Shown piece after piece: positions 9,719-18,683 of a stretch of 64,000 nt of DNA (position 1 is the stretch's first letter; each line of letters starts with the position of its first letter). The position numbers and the translations under genes were made by a program. The stretch lies in the NCBI GenBank assembly GCA_017940895.1, contig JAGAXM010000040.1:62001-126000 (forward strand), written 5' to 3'. The notes under the pieces were generated by a model. That model was given only the letters and a program-made list of their open reading frames with translations. It searched no databases and was not told the DNA's origin. This DNA comes from Clostridiales bacterium (lineage in GTDB: Bacteria; Bacillota; Clostridia; Saccharofermentanales; Saccharofermentanaceae).

Positions 9719-10927
9719 TTATTTATCCTCCCCGAATACTTCGCTTATTACGGCATTTGCATTACCGTCTTTAAAAACAATATTGATTCTGGAATCCTTT
9801 GCAACGGACTTAACGGAGACCGCAGGAGTTCCGTCGTCGAGCGTTACATATGAATAACCTCTCTTCAAAACATTATGAGGACCGAGCAGATCAAGCTTAT
9901 CGATGTAACCGCTCAGATCTCTTTTATTCTTATCGATTATATTCTTCACATTACGTGAAAGACTCTCGTTCAAAGCATTTAATTCATTACGCTTAATAGT
10001 CGCGACCATCTCGGGTGCAAACAAAGCTCTGTTATTACGAAGACCGTCAAGATGAGTTCTCTTTCTGTTAAGATAGAGCATCATATTCTTCGTAAGATCC
10101 GATCTTAATACTGAGATGTAACCTGATAATTCGTCGTAAGTCTTCAATACATCTTCAGCTGCCGCGGTAGGAGTCGGAGATCTTTTATCCGCCACATAAT
10201 CAAGGATCGTATAATCCGTCTCATGTCCTACGGCAGATATTATCGGGATATCGCATTCATATACGCGTCTTGCAAGTTCTTCGCTGTTAAAACCCCACAG
10301 GTCTTCTATTGAACCTCCGCCACGGGCGATAATTATAACGTCTACATTATGATTAGCTATAAAATAATCGAGACCTTCTATGATCTCCCTGGGGCAATTC
10401 TCACCCTGCACGGAAGCAGGATAAAGCACCGCATCAAAATACGGATTTCTTTCATTGAGCTTAACCAGCATGTCATGGATGACGGCGCCGGTAGGAGAAC
10501 TTATAATACCGATCCTTGAAGGACGCATAGGGAGCGCCTTTTTATGTTCGGGAGCAAATAAACCTTCTGCCTTAAGTTTATTGAACAAAGCTGTAAGCTG
10601 AGCCTTGACGTCGCCTGCACCTGCAGGCTTCATTGTATTGCAAATGATCTGATAACTTCCTCTTACTTCGTAAATGGTACATTTACCGGTAAGCTCGACC
10701 TTATCACCGTCCTTGGGTCTGAAAGAGACTTTGGACAGATAAGAAGAATACATAACGCAGGATATCTCAGCTTTACTGTCTTTAAGTGTGAAATAAGCGT
10801 GACCGCTCGAATAGACTTTAAATCCGGAAATCTCGCCGATAACTTTCAGGCTGCTTAAGCGCTCATCGGATTCGAGAACACCTTTGGCATAGTTATTGAG
10901 TTGAGTTACCGATCCGAAGGAATACAT
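9719..10927 (-). CDS. xseA: Exodeoxyribonuclease VII large subunit
   Basis: Catalytic subunit of exonuclease VII. 402 residues: an N-terminal OB-fold for DNA (about 1-100), the catalytic core with GIISSPTGAVIHDM, the metal-site region VIIIARGGGSIEDLW, and ISAVGHETD, then a helical region that binds XseB, ending in a small C-terminal domain. Ten bases separate it from nusB. Confidence 0.96.
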   Translation of the reverse strand: MYSFGSVTQLNNYAKGVLESDERLSSLKVIGEISGFKVYSSGHAYFTLKDSKAEISCVMYSSYLSKVSFRPKDGDKVELTGKCTIYEVRGSYQIICNTMKPAGAGDVKAQLTALFNKLKAEGLFAPEHKKALPMRPSRIGIISSPTGAVIHDMLVKLNERNPYFDAVLYPASVQGENCPREIIEGLDYFIANHNVDVIIIARGGGSIEDLWGFNSEELARRVYECDIPIISAVGHETDYTILDYVADKRSPTPTAAAEDVLKTYDELSGYISVLRSDLTKNMMLYLNRKRTHLDGLRNNRALFAPEMVATIKRNELNALNESLSRNVKNIIDKNKRDLSGYIDKLDLLGPHNVLKRGYSYVTLDDGTPAVSVKSVAKDSRINIVFKDGNANAVISEVFGEDK

Positions 10928-10936
10928 AAGATATCC

Positions 10937-11335
10937 TTAAAGACTCTTCTCGTAGCTGGAAAGAACCCCGTTAATATACGAATAAGAATCATCGGTGCCG
11001 TATTTCTTCGCAAGCTTTACGGCTTCGTTAATAGCAACGCCCGTAGGGATATCGTCATTATAAGAGATCTCATAGATCGCAGTCTCAAGAATAGCTTTAT
11101 CAAGCTTAGGGATTCTGTCGAGAGTCCAATTCTTAAGGTACTTGGTGATGCTCTCGTCAAGCGATTTCCTGTTATCGATGATACCTGTTACTGTAGATCT
11201 GAAATACTCGATATCCTCTTCGAGATCCTGATTATTCTCTACATAGATCTTAATCTGATCCTCGATATTCTCGGACCTGAATTCATACTGATAAATAAAA
11301 AAGACAACTGCTTCTCTTGTCTCTATCCTGCTCAT
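10937..11335 (-). CDS. nusB: Transcription antitermination factor NusB
   Basis: 132 residues, all helical, with the N-terminal SRIETREAVVFFIYQYEF and the C-terminal region NDDIPTGVAINEAVKLAKKYG typical of NusB. Together with NusE (S10) it binds boxA of rRNA operons for antitermination. It overlaps the small membrane protein gene upstream by 4 bases. Confidence 0.95.
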   Translation of the reverse strand: MSRIETREAVVFFIYQYEFRSENIEDQIKIYVENNQDLEEDIEYFRSTVTGIIDNRKSLDESITKYLKNWTLDRIPKLDKAILETAIYEISYNDDIPTGVAINEAVKLAKKYGTDDSYSYINGVLSSYEKSL

Positions 11336-11568
11336 CTTACTCTCCCGGGAGGCAGGATCCTGTCAAGAAATCTCTTGAATCTGCTTTCATCGCCGAACAA
11401 GAATGAACCGACGATAAAACCTGCCAGTGTAAATATAACTATAAATAAAGTCTTCCAGAATCCGAATATGCAGATCAACACCGCGATTATAAAGAAAGCT
11501 AAGGCAAACAATGTGCCTGCCTTAGTATTCTTTAATTTCTCGAATATTCTGGATAAGAGTCTTTCCAT
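11332..11568 (-). CDS. DUF2273-type small membrane protein
   Basis: 78 residues with two hydrophobic segments (about 15-35 and 38-54) followed by a basic tail ending in ILPPGRVR. Such proteins sit beside Asp23/AmaP genes in Firmicutes and are thought to belong to the same membrane-associated envelope stress complex. It starts 2 bases after the AmaP-like gene. Assigned by size, topology and position; the molecular role is unknown. Confidence 0.8.
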   Translation of the reverse strand: MERLLSRIFEKLKNTKAGTLFALAFFIIAVLICIFGFWKTLFIVIFTLAGFIVGSFLFGDESRFKRFLDRILPPGRVR

Positions 11569-11570
11569 TA

Positions 11571-12125
11571 TTATCGACCCTCAACTCTTGCAGCTGCAGG
11601 TTCGACTCTGTTGACTCTGACTTTTACTTCCTCAACTATGATACCCGTATATCTCTCGATATCTTTCTTGATCCTCTCCTGAACCTTGGACATCGAAGAA
11701 GGTATCTCAACGTTGGAATACAAAGTAGCATGTATGCTTACATTAATGGAACCGTTCTTGGCAGAAGTAACTCTTGCCTTAACGGTCTTGATTCCTGCCT
11801 GCGCAGACATGGCGGAGTTTCTTGCAATGGACTCAAGTGCATCCGCTCCGATATCAACAGATCCGATATCTGTCTTACGAAGCTTGGTCCTGTATGCTCT
11901 TCCAATGGAGATTACACAGAATATGCTTAATATGCACGAGATAAGTACAACTACAACGATACCGACATAAACATATCTGGTTACGGGATTCGTTACTACG
12001 GTAGCAAGAGGAGAAAGAAGATCAGCGAATATACCGTCATCAACAACAGCGAAAAGCAGGATTATCGACAACAGAGCAAGAAAAACAGAATACACAAAAA
12101 GTAAGAAACGCATCAGACCATTCAT
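11571..12125 (-). CDS. amaP: Alkaline shock membrane anchor AmaP-like protein
   Basis: 184 residues: two membrane helices (about 4-28 and 47-75), then a cytoplasmic domain related to Asp23 (INVSIHATLYSNVEIPSSMS and RIKKDIERYTGIIVEEVKVRV). In staphylococci AmaP anchors Asp23 to the membrane. The gene overlaps the Asp23 gene by 4 bases. The symbol rests on this arrangement. Confidence 0.85.
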   Translation of the reverse strand: MNGLMRFLLFVYSVFLALLSIILLFAVVDDGIFADLLSPLATVVTNPVTRYVYVGIVVVVLISCILSIFCVISIGRAYRTKLRKTDIGSVDIGADALESIARNSAMSAQAGIKTVKARVTSAKNGSINVSIHATLYSNVEIPSSMSKVQERIKKDIERYTGIIVEEVKVRVNRVEPAAARVEGR

Positions 12126-12520
12126 GTTATCTCTTTGTCTCCTTCCGGTTCTTCTTCTCTTTCTTTTACTCCGCAGACGTATACATCAACAGATTCGACA
12201 TCAAGTCCGGTATAGAGCTCTACGTCTTTCTTAACTTTCTCCTGAATCGACCATGCTACTTCAGGTATAACCATTCCGTAATAGATTACAGGATAAACCG
12301 TGATGGATACATTCTCTTTACCCGAGTCACCGAACACGACCCGCACTCCCTTGCCTTCATGTACAACTCCGGACTTCTCCTTAAGTGCAACGGCGAAGGA
12401 AGGTTTAAGTTCATATACTCCGTCGATCTGGAGCGCGGCTTCCGCGGCGTATTGCGCCACGAAGCCCTGCGTCATAGATCTGTCGCCCTTTATGGATTCA
12501 ATGTTGGTATTAACACTCAT
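12122..12520 (-). CDS. Asp23/Gls24-family envelope stress protein
   Basis: 132 residues. Family features are FVAQYAAEAALQIDGVYEL, the VSITVYPVIYYG strand and VQEKV-like IQEKVKKDVELYTGLDVESV. Cytoplasmic, probably polymerising under the membrane on the AmaP-like anchor encoded next. It is the second gene of the efp operon, as in many Clostridia. Confidence 0.9.
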   Translation of the reverse strand: MSVNTNIESIKGDRSMTQGFVAQYAAEAALQIDGVYELKPSFAVALKEKSGVVHEGKGVRVVFGDSGKENVSITVYPVIYYGMVIPEVAWSIQEKVKKDVELYTGLDVESVDVYVCGVKEREEEPEGDKEIT

Positions 12521-12545
12521 TAAACTTTATCGGGCAGCGAGCTGA

Positions 12546-13103
12546 TTAAGCACGCTCGAGGTATTCACCTGTTCTTGTATCAACTCTGATTGTCTCACCC
12601 TGGTTAACAAAGAGAGGAACCTTAACAACAGCACCTGTCTCAAGAGTTGCATACTTGTTGGCATTGTTTGTTGTATCGCCTCTTACACCGGGCTCACACT
12701 CAGTGATAACGAGCTCAACTGTGATAGGAAGCTCAACTGAGAAGATCTCACCCTTGTAGGAAAGAACCTTACAGATCATCTCTTCCTTAAGGAACTTGAT
12801 AGCGTCACCGATAGGTGCAGCGTGGATAGGAAGCTGATCGTATGTCTCCTGATCCATAAAGTAGTAGAGCTCACCGTCATTGTATAGATACTGCATATCT
12901 CTTCTGTCGAGGTGTGCCTCTTCGAACTTCTCGTTAGGGTTGAAAGATCTTTCAACTACGGAACCTGTCTTAACGTTCTTATACTTTGTTCTTACGAACG
13001 CTGCTCCCTTACCCGGCTTAACGTGCTGGAACTCAACAACCTGATAAACCTGATTATCCATCTCGAAGCAAAGTCCGTTTCTAAAATCACCTGCGCTGAT
13101 CAT
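12546..13103 (-). CDS. efp: Translation elongation factor P
   Basis: Rescues ribosomes stalled at polyproline stretches. 185 residues with a KOW-like N-terminal domain and two OB domains; the modifiable Lys32 sits in the loop PGKGAA. AAGGAG precedes the ATG. Heads the operon that continues through asp23, amaP, nusB, xseAB, ispA, dxs, nadK, argR and recN. Polyproline clients are present here, for example the Pro/Thr linkers of the lipoproteins at 34.6-37 kb. Confidence 0.97.
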   Translation of the reverse strand: MISAGDFRNGLCFEMDNQVYQVVEFQHVKPGKGAAFVRTKYKNVKTGSVVERSFNPNEKFEEAHLDRRDMQYLYNDGELYYFMDQETYDQLPIHAAPIGDAIKFLKEEMICKVLSYKGEIFSVELPITVELVITECEPGVRGDTTNNANKYATLETGAVVKVPLFVNQGETIRVDTRTGEYLERA

Positions 13104-13140
13104 AAAAGTCTCCTTAATCTTTTTATTTAAAACTCACGTT

Positions 13141-13169
13141 ATTTTACTTAAAAGAAAAAAAATATGCAA
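13141..13169 (-). promoter_or_regulatory. Promoter of the efp operon
   Basis: On the minus strand TTGCAT (13164-13169), a 17-base spacer and TAAAAT (13141-13146) precede efp by about 40 bases. Confidence 0.6.
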
Positions 13170-13185
13170 CATGTCCGTATATATG

Positions 13186-13214
13186 TTGAATTAACTCTTT
13201 TGAGAATATAAAAT
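13186..13214 (+). promoter_or_regulatory. Promoter of the GGDEF-EAL gene, probably leaderless
   Basis: TTGAAT (13186-13191), exactly 17 bases, then TAAAAT (13209-13214). Only 7 bases (cataaac) separate the -10 box from the ATG at 13222, and no Shine-Dalgarno sequence is present, so the transcript should begin at or next to the start codon. Confidence 0.6.
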
Positions 13215-13221
13215 CATAAAC

Positions 13222-14880
13222 ATGGGCATCGGTGTAAGAGACATCTATAATCTCATAAAAGTATGTCAGGATTTTGACACAAGGTTCGACGGAGACGAGA
13301 CTGTCGAATTGTTTGCCAAAACCCTTGATATAAGTAAGATCTCATACAGGATTTTCTTCAATGATGTCAGCATCGAGTCAGCCGTTATCTATCATTCGGA
13401 TAACTCCTCTTCCGGCGAAGAATTCGATTTTAAGAGAGTCGCGAGCAATGACCGTGTCATCATGCTCAAGATAATAAGAAAGGCAGGAAGCGAGCCTCTC
13501 GATTCTGACGGGTCTTATAACCTTCAGGTATTCGGCGAGACTGTCATGTCAGGTATATGTGTAAAGAATCTGCTTAAAGCATATGAGAATGCACGTTTTT
13601 ATGATTCGCTTACACAGCTTACCAATGTCACATTCTTCCTCGACTATCTTGATAAGCTTCTTAATTCAGGCATGAACGATATCTATTCCGTTGCCTGCAT
13701 TAATATCAAGAACTGCGGAGCCATTAACAGAATATTCGGATCTGATATCACTGACAGGATCATAAGAGACTTTGCACAGGACAGCCTCGATCTTTGTGAT
13801 CAGAATAAATATGAGCTCCTCTCGAGACTTTCATCCGACAGCTTTATCATGGTTGCTCTTACCGCCAATATGGATAAGATCCTTGATGCCATGAATAATT
13901 CAGAAGTAAGCATCGATCTTAACGGAGATATAGTTGAATATAACGTTAAGATAAGAGCCGGTGTCGTTAACCTCGCATCCATCAACAGGAAGAGCAGCGA
14001 CATCATCCATCTGGTGCAGAATGCACTCGGCTTCTCAAGACTTCGCGAGAACCCCGACATCTACTACATCAACGGTGACGGAAGTCCTAACGGCAACAAG
14101 TCATATATCTATCTGTCAGAGATCACGCAGGCTTTGAACTCCAATCAGTTCCTTGTCTATTTCAAGCCGGTCCTTCAGACCAAAGGCAGTTACGGCAAGA
14201 AAGAACTTTGTGCAGCTGAGGCCGTCTTAAGATGGCGCAAGGACGGTCGTCTCGTAGACCCCTATGCCCTCGTCCCAGGTTCCGGCAACACAAATATCTT
14301 AAGAGATCTCGATGAGGTTCTTTTCAGGAAGACATGCGATATCATCAACGCTTGGGATACATACGGAATTATGAGTGTGCCGATCGCTATCCACATCTCA
14401 TCATTCGATTATTTCAACACGGCATTCGCGGATAATCTTCTGCGTAATATCGACAGATACCGTATCTCCAGAGATAAGATTATTCTTCAGTTCGATGAGG
14501 AAAGCTTCCACGGACATGTCGAAGAGATGAAAGTTGCTACGGCCAAGTTCACCAAGGCCGGCATCCGTATCAGCATAATCAATTACGGTAAAAGATCGTC
14601 TTCCCTTAACGTATTGACCGACTTCGATTTCCAGTACTTAAAGTTAAGTCCTGATCTTATCAACTCGAATTCCGCCAAGGATATGATCATCATCGAGAAT
14701 ATTACCTTCATGGCACAGAAACTTGGTTATGAAGTAATCTGTACAGAACCGAAGAACGAAGAAGTCGCAGTATCGGCATATAAGTTCGGATGCACGATGT
14801 TCCAGGGAGATATCTACGACAAGGCTTTGTCAGAGCGTTTCTTTAAGAAGCTTCTTTCCAATCCCGATTACAATTCCTGA
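13222..14880 (+). CDS. Degenerate GGDEF-EAL domain protein
   Basis: 552 residues, no membrane helix. N-terminal region (about 1-120) of unknown, possibly GAF-like fold; a GGDEF-like domain (about 128-285) in which the signature is LSSDS at 203-207; an EAL-like domain (about 298-550). In the EAL part the motif is EAV (333-335), the conserved Asn of the NLS strand is His391, the ELTE strand reads QFDEE (423-427), the DDFG metal site reads INYG (453-456), and KID reads KLS. Most metal ligands are therefore gone and neither cyclase nor phosphodiesterase activity is expected. It is more likely a c-di-GMP receptor or a protein-interaction module. Monocistronic; its stop abuts the rnhB stop. Confidence 0.85.
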   Translation: MGIGVRDIYNLIKVCQDFDTRFDGDETVELFAKTLDISKISYRIFFNDVSIESAVIYHSDNSSSGEEFDFKRVASNDRVIMLKIIRKAGSEPLDSDGSYNLQVFGETVMSGICVKNLLKAYENARFYDSLTQLTNVTFFLDYLDKLLNSGMNDIYSVACINIKNCGAINRIFGSDITDRIIRDFAQDSLDLCDQNKYELLSRLSSDSFIMVALTANMDKILDAMNNSEVSIDLNGDIVEYNVKIRAGVVNLASINRKSSDIIHLVQNALGFSRLRENPDIYYINGDGSPNGNKSYIYLSEITQALNSNQFLVYFKPVLQTKGSYGKKELCAAEAVLRWRKDGRLVDPYALVPGSGNTNILRDLDEVLFRKTCDIINAWDTYGIMSVPIAIHISSFDYFNTAFADNLLRNIDRYRISRDKIILQFDEESFHGHVEEMKVATAKFTKAGIRISIINYGKRSSSLNVLTDFDFQYLKLSPDLINSNSAKDMIIIENITFMAQKLGYEVICTEPKNEEVAVSAYKFGCTMFQGDIYDKALSERFFKKLLSNPDYNS

Positions 14881-15528
14881 TCAGTGAATAACTTTAAGAA
14901 ATGATCTTCTGTGGATCGGACACATTCCGAGCTCACGGATTCCCTTATAATGCGCAGCAGTACCGTAACCCTTATGACCGGCAAATCCGTATCCGGGATA
15001 CTGCTCATCATATTCGATCATCATCCTGTCTCTCGTCACCTTCGCAAGAATCGAAGCAGCCGCGATGGAATTCGAATTGGCGTCGCCTTTAATTATCGGA
15101 ACGATAACGGGAACATCCGTGCCTTCAAGCTTAACTGCATCAATAAGAAGGACATCGGGCTTGTAACCTTTCTCCTCGAGTCCCTTTACGCATCTTCTCA
15201 TGGCTTTCTTGGTAGCCTCGAGGATATTGATCTCATCTATAGTCTGCGCGTCTTCCGCACAGATCTCGTAACACAGCGCCTTTTCTTTGATCTCATCGAA
15301 AAGCACATCTCTTTTCTTCGCGGACAGCTTCTTCGAATCATCAAGCCCGAGAATCTGAACCCCGGGATCAAGAATACATGCAGCTGCGACAACGGGACCT
15401 GCAAGCGGACCTCTTCCTGCTTCATCTATACCTGCTATAAATCTGTGTCCCTGTGACAGATACTCATTCTCATATGAGCTCAGCAGATTATATTTCTCGA
15501 CAAGCTGCTCCTGTGTAAGTCGTGCCAT
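14881..15528 (-). CDS. rnhB: Ribonuclease HII
   Basis: Removes ribonucleotides from DNA-RNA hybrids and misincorporated single ribonucleotides. 215 residues with the signature GIDEAGRGPLAGPV (Asp35, Glu36 metal ligands) and the later LLIDAVKL aspartate. Last gene of the ribosome maturation cluster, starting 1 base after the rbgA stop. It meets the GGDEF-EAL gene tail to tail with no spacer and no visible terminator. Confidence 0.96.
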   Translation of the reverse strand: MARLTQEQLVEKYNLLSSYENEYLSQGHRFIAGIDEAGRGPLAGPVVAAACILDPGVQILGLDDSKKLSAKKRDVLFDEIKEKALCYEICAEDAQTIDEINILEATKKAMRRCVKGLEEKGYKPDVLLIDAVKLEGTDVPVIVPIIKGDANSNSIAAASILAKVTRDRMMIEYDEQYPGYGFAGHKGYGTAAHYKGIRELGMCPIHRRSFLKVIH

Positions 15529-15529
15529 G

Positions 15530-16381
15530 TTACTGTGCCTTCTCGAAAGTAATCCTTCCGATCCTTCCGCTTCTTAAGTCATCTATGAATAATCTGGCGA
15601 ATCTGTCCTCATCTACTCTTCCTCCACTCATGATACATCCCTTCTTCTTACCCATCATCTGGAATCTGTCATAAGGATCGATGCCTTCTTCATATTCACC
15701 GTATCTGTTTGACATAAGCTCGGGATACATATTCCACAGAAGATTGATCGCATCATAAGCTACTTCAATTACATCCGTTACTTCGGCTTTAACAGCACCG
15801 GTAGCAGCAAGAATGACCTGAGACTTTCTGTCGCCGAGCTTCGGCCACAGTACACCGGGCATATCCATAAGTTCAAGTCTTCCGCCGGTAGGGATCCACT
15901 TAGGCTGTCTTGTTACACCGGGCTTATCTCCCGTAACAGCTGCCTTCTTACCTGCAAGTGTATTGATGAGCGTAGACTTACCGGTATTCGGAACGCCTAC
16001 CACCATAACACGGACGGGTCTTCCTGTTCTTCCCTTGGAAGCCGCCTTATCAAGCGTATCCTTCATAAGCTCCATAGTAAGATCCGTAAGCTTTGAAATA
16101 CTCTTACGGTCAATCGCTTCAAGTGCCACAGCGGGTGTACCCTTGGAAGCAAAATACTTTACCCACTTGTCTGTATCAGAAGGATCAGCCAGATCGGATT
16201 TATTAAGTATCAATATTCTGGTCTTACCGCCGATAATCTTATTAAGCTCGGGATTACGGCTTGATAAAGGAATACGCGCATCGCAAGTCTCATATACAAG
16301 ATCTACAAGCTTTAACCTGTCTGAAGTATCATTCAGGGCCTTACGCATGTGCCCCGGAAACCAATTTATATCTTGTGCCAT
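15530..16381 (-). CDS. rbgA: Ribosome biogenesis GTPase A
   Basis: Circularly permuted GTPase needed for late 50S assembly. 283 residues in the permuted order: G4 NKSD at 60-63, then G1 GVPNTGKST at 129-137, then G3 DMPG at 173-176, with a C-terminal RNA-binding domain. The N-terminal NWFPGHMRKA is the RbgA/YlqF signature. It is separated from rplS by a terminator, and its ATG has no Shine-Dalgarno; an extended -10 box ends 6 bases upstream. Confidence 0.96.
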   Translation of the reverse strand: MAQDINWFPGHMRKALNDTSDRLKLVDLVYETCDARIPLSSRNPELNKIIGGKTRILILNKSDLADPSDTDKWVKYFASKGTPAVALEAIDRKSISKLTDLTMELMKDTLDKAASKGRTGRPVRVMVVGVPNTGKSTLINTLAGKKAAVTGDKPGVTRQPKWIPTGGRLELMDMPGVLWPKLGDRKSQVILAATGAVKAEVTDVIEVAYDAINLLWNMYPELMSNRYGEYEEGIDPYDRFQMMGKKKGCIMSGGRVDEDRFARLFIDDLRSGRIGRITFEKAQ

Positions 16382-16387
16382 GTGGAT

Positions 16388-16396
16388 ATCATATCA
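16388..16396 (-). promoter_or_regulatory. Extended -10 element before rbgA
   Basis: Minus strand TGATATGAT, that is TGn plus a TATGAT hexamer (16388-16393), 6 bases before the rbgA ATG. No -35 box is evident; the element lies in the U-rich tail of the rplS terminator. Confidence 0.4.
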
Positions 16397-16403
16397 TAAA
16401 AAT

Positions 16404-16428
16404 AAGACACCGCGATGTGCGATGTCTT
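16404..16428 (-). terminator. Intrinsic terminator after rplS
   Basis: Ten-pair stem on the minus strand (AAGACATCGC with GCGGTGTCTT, one G-T pair), 5-base loop, followed by ATTTTTAT. It closes the ylxM-rplS unit and makes rbgA-rnhB partly independent. Confidence 0.75.
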
Positions 16429-16456
16429 AAATTTAAAGTCATAAGAAACTTTAGGA

Positions 16457-16798
16457 TCAGAGCTTCTCCTGAATACGTGCAGCCTTGCCCTGACGACCTC
16501 TGAGATAATAGAGCTTAGCTCTTCTTACCTTACCCTTACGTACAACCTCGATCTTCTCGATCTTAGGTGAGTTAACGGGCAGGATTCTCTCTACGCCTAC
16601 GCCGTAAGAAATACGACGGATTGTCATTGTCTCGGAAAGTCCGCCGCCCTTACGTGCGATAACATAACCTTCGAAGACCTGGACACGCTCGCGAGTTCCC
16701 TCCTTGATCTTGAGATATGCCTTAACATAATCACCGATCTCAACTTCAGGGAAAGTATTCTTTACGTTCTCGCTCTCGATAACTTTTACCAAATCCAT
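16457..16798 (-). CDS. rplS: 50S ribosomal protein L19
   Basis: 113 residues, family length, with the conserved [19 protein letters not shown] and [17 protein letters not shown]. It sits at the 30S-50S interface. The 81 bases before it, after trmD upstream, could hold an L19 autoregulatory leader. GGAGG precedes the start. Confidence 0.97.
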   Translation of the reverse strand: MDLVKVIESENVKNTFPEVEIGDYVKAYLKIKEGTRERVQVFEGYVIARKGGGLSETMTIRRISYGVGVERILPVNSPKIEKIEVVRKGKVRRAKLYYLRGRQGKAARIQEKL

Positions 16799-16879
16799 TA
16801 TGAGTTTCCTCCTTCTCCTGCAGGCGTTCGTACAAATCTATTTATTCCAGAGGACCGCCCTGATAACCGTAATAAAATA

Positions 16880-17614
16880 TCATAAAGTCCTTCTCATGGC
16901 AAGCATTTTCTGCCATTCGGACTCTGTGATCTCCAATTTATCGAGCATATCGGGTCTTTTCATCCATGTCTCGACCAATGATGCAATTCTTCTGTGTTCA
17001 TCTATCGCGGCATCGTTACCCGACAGCAGGACCTCGGGTACCTTCATTCCGTCCCAGTCAGAAGGCATTGTATATGAAGGGGCTTCCAGCGTTCCGTCCA
17101 TATGGGATTCATTCGTATATGCATCCTCATTGGGAAGTACACCGTCTATCATTCTCGATACGGAATCGATGATAACGCATGCGGCCAATTCACCGCCCGT
17201 GAGGACATAATCTCCGATTGATATCTCTTCATCGCAGATCTTATCTATTACTCTGCTGTCTATTCCTTCATAATGACCGCAGATGATACACAGTCTTTTC
17301 TTAGAAGAGAGTTCCTTTGCTTTTCGCTGATCAAGAACGCTTCCTTTGGGGCTGACGTAAACCGTGTAAGGCTTATCGTCCTGAGTTCCCCACAGGCTTT
17401 TCCAGCAGTCGTAAACAGGCTGAGAATATATTAGAAGACCCGTACCGCCGCCGTAAACCGTGTCATCGATCTTGCCGTAGGAGTTACCGCAGAAGTCACG
17501 GATATTAACGGCATTAAGGCTTATCACGCCTTTATCCAGCGCACGTCCCGTAATACTCTTATGTACATTGGATTCTATCTGTTCCGGAAATAATGTTAAG
17601 ACATCGAATCTCAT
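16880..17614 (-). CDS. trmD: tRNA (guanine-37-N1)-methyltransferase
   Basis: Methylates G37 next to the anticodon, preventing +1 frameshifts. 244 residues, with the trefoil-knot segments VYVSPKGSVLDQ, CGHYEGIDSRV and the SAM site region IGDYVLTGGELAA. It overlaps rimM by 4 bases, as expected for the rimM-trmD-rplS order. Confidence 0.97.
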   Translation of the reverse strand: MRFDVLTLFPEQIESNVHKSITGRALDKGVISLNAVNIRDFCGNSYGKIDDTVYGGGTGLLIYSQPVYDCWKSLWGTQDDKPYTVYVSPKGSVLDQRKAKELSSKKRLCIICGHYEGIDSRVIDKICDEEISIGDYVLTGGELAACVIIDSVSRMIDGVLPNEDAYTNESHMDGTLEAPSYTMPSDWDGMKVPEVLLSGNDAAIDEHRRIASLVETWMKRPDMLDKLEITESEWQKMLAMRRTL

Positions 17615-18138
17615 TCGTACATCTCATACAGACCTTCGGGAAGTCTGCAGTTAACAACAGATTCGTCAGGTCTTACATCGTAGAAGATCTCATTCGCGAA
17701 AGGAACAAGAAGATCCTGCTTACCGGCTCTTTGGATCATAACGATATGCTTGGTGCCGGACTTATATACGTCTTTGATAATACCCAAGACACCTTTATTG
17801 TCATCAGCAACTTCAAGACCTTTAAGGTCTTCGATAAAGAAACTGTTTTCCTTAAGCGGGACTGCATCCTTACGGTCGATCGAGATAAAACGGCCCTTAT
17901 AGGACTCAGCCTTATCCCTGTCCTCACAGCCTTCGAACTTAACAAGAACCCTGTCACGGTCGATCCTGGCATTCTTTATAGTAATCGAAGTCTCGTCAGA
18001 GATATCCTCCTTGCAAAGGAATACATCCTTAAGCTTAAGAAAACGGCGGGCATCATCCGTCAGAGGAAAGACGGTAACCTCTCCCCTGACGCCGTGCGCC
18101 GCCGTTATTTTCCCGATTATCAGACGACTTACTGTCAT
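17611..18138 (-). CDS. rimM: 16S rRNA processing protein RimM
   Basis: 175 residues: N-terminal RimM domain starting IIGKITAAHGVRGEVTV and a C-terminal PRC barrel with DLLVPFANEIFYDV. It binds S19 and helps mature the 30S head. Overlaps khpA and trmD by 4 bases on each side. Confidence 0.95.
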   Translation of the reverse strand: MTVSRLIIGKITAAHGVRGEVTVFPLTDDARRFLKLKDVFLCKEDISDETSITIKNARIDRDRVLVKFEGCEDRDKAESYKGRFISIDRKDAVPLKENSFFIEDLKGLEVADDNKGVLGIIKDVYKSGTKHIVMIQRAGKQDLLVPFANEIFYDVRPDESVVNCRLPEGLYEMYE

Positions 18139-18362
18139 CCTACGATATCTACTACTACCCTCTTACCGGTCTTCAGATACTTGGCCTTCATGATAGAACG
18201 GATAGCCTGAGCTCTCTTGCCGTTCTTACCGATGATCTTACCCATATCTTCAGATGCAACGGAAAGCTCGAAGATGATCGTGTTGCCGCGCTCAGTCTTC
18301 TTAACCTTGACTTCATCAGGATTGCTTACGAGGGACTTAGCCATGTAAGTAAGTAATTCCAT
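18135..18362 (-). CDS. khpA: KH-domain RNA-binding protein KhpA (YlqC)
   Basis: 75 residues forming a single KH domain with the GxxG loop in GKIIGKNGKRAQAIR. In other Firmicutes KhpA pairs with KhpB (Jag/EloR) and influences cell elongation and RNA regulation. Position between rpsP and rimM is conserved. Confidence 0.94.
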   Translation of the reverse strand: MELLTYMAKSLVSNPDEVKVKKTERGNTIIFELSVASEDMGKIIGKNGKRAQAIRSIMKAKYLKTGKRVVVDIVG

Positions 18363-18372
18363 TTAGTTCACC

Positions 18373-18618
18373 TCAGATGATTCCCTGCTTCTTAAGAAGA
18401 TCACGAACTGTATCTGTAGGCTGTGCACCGTTGCCGATCCACTTCTTAGCAGCATCAGCATCAATGTTGACCTGCTTGTCATCATCTGTCATAGGATCAT
18501 AAGTACCGATCTCCTCGATGAAACGACCGTTTCTGGGGTATCTGGAATCAGCTACTACTACTCTGTAGAAAGGAGCCTTCTTCTTACCAAGTCTCTTCAA
18601 ACGAATCTTTACTGCCAT
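18373..18618 (-). CDS. rpsP: 30S ribosomal protein S16
   Basis: 81 residues starting [18 protein letters not shown], the S16 signature, with IGTYDPMT. Preceded by GGAGG and by a 65-base AT-rich gap after ffh. Third gene of the ylxM-ffh operon. Confidence 0.97.
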   Translation of the reverse strand: MAVKIRLKRLGKKKAPFYRVVVADSRYPRNGRFIEEIGTYDPMTDDDKQVNIDADAAKKWIGNGAQPTDTVRDLLKKQGII

Positions 18619-18683
18619 TTTTGTTTTCCTCCAAAATTTAATTATTTCTTTTTTATATTGATTTACCCATCGGGTTAGATCAC

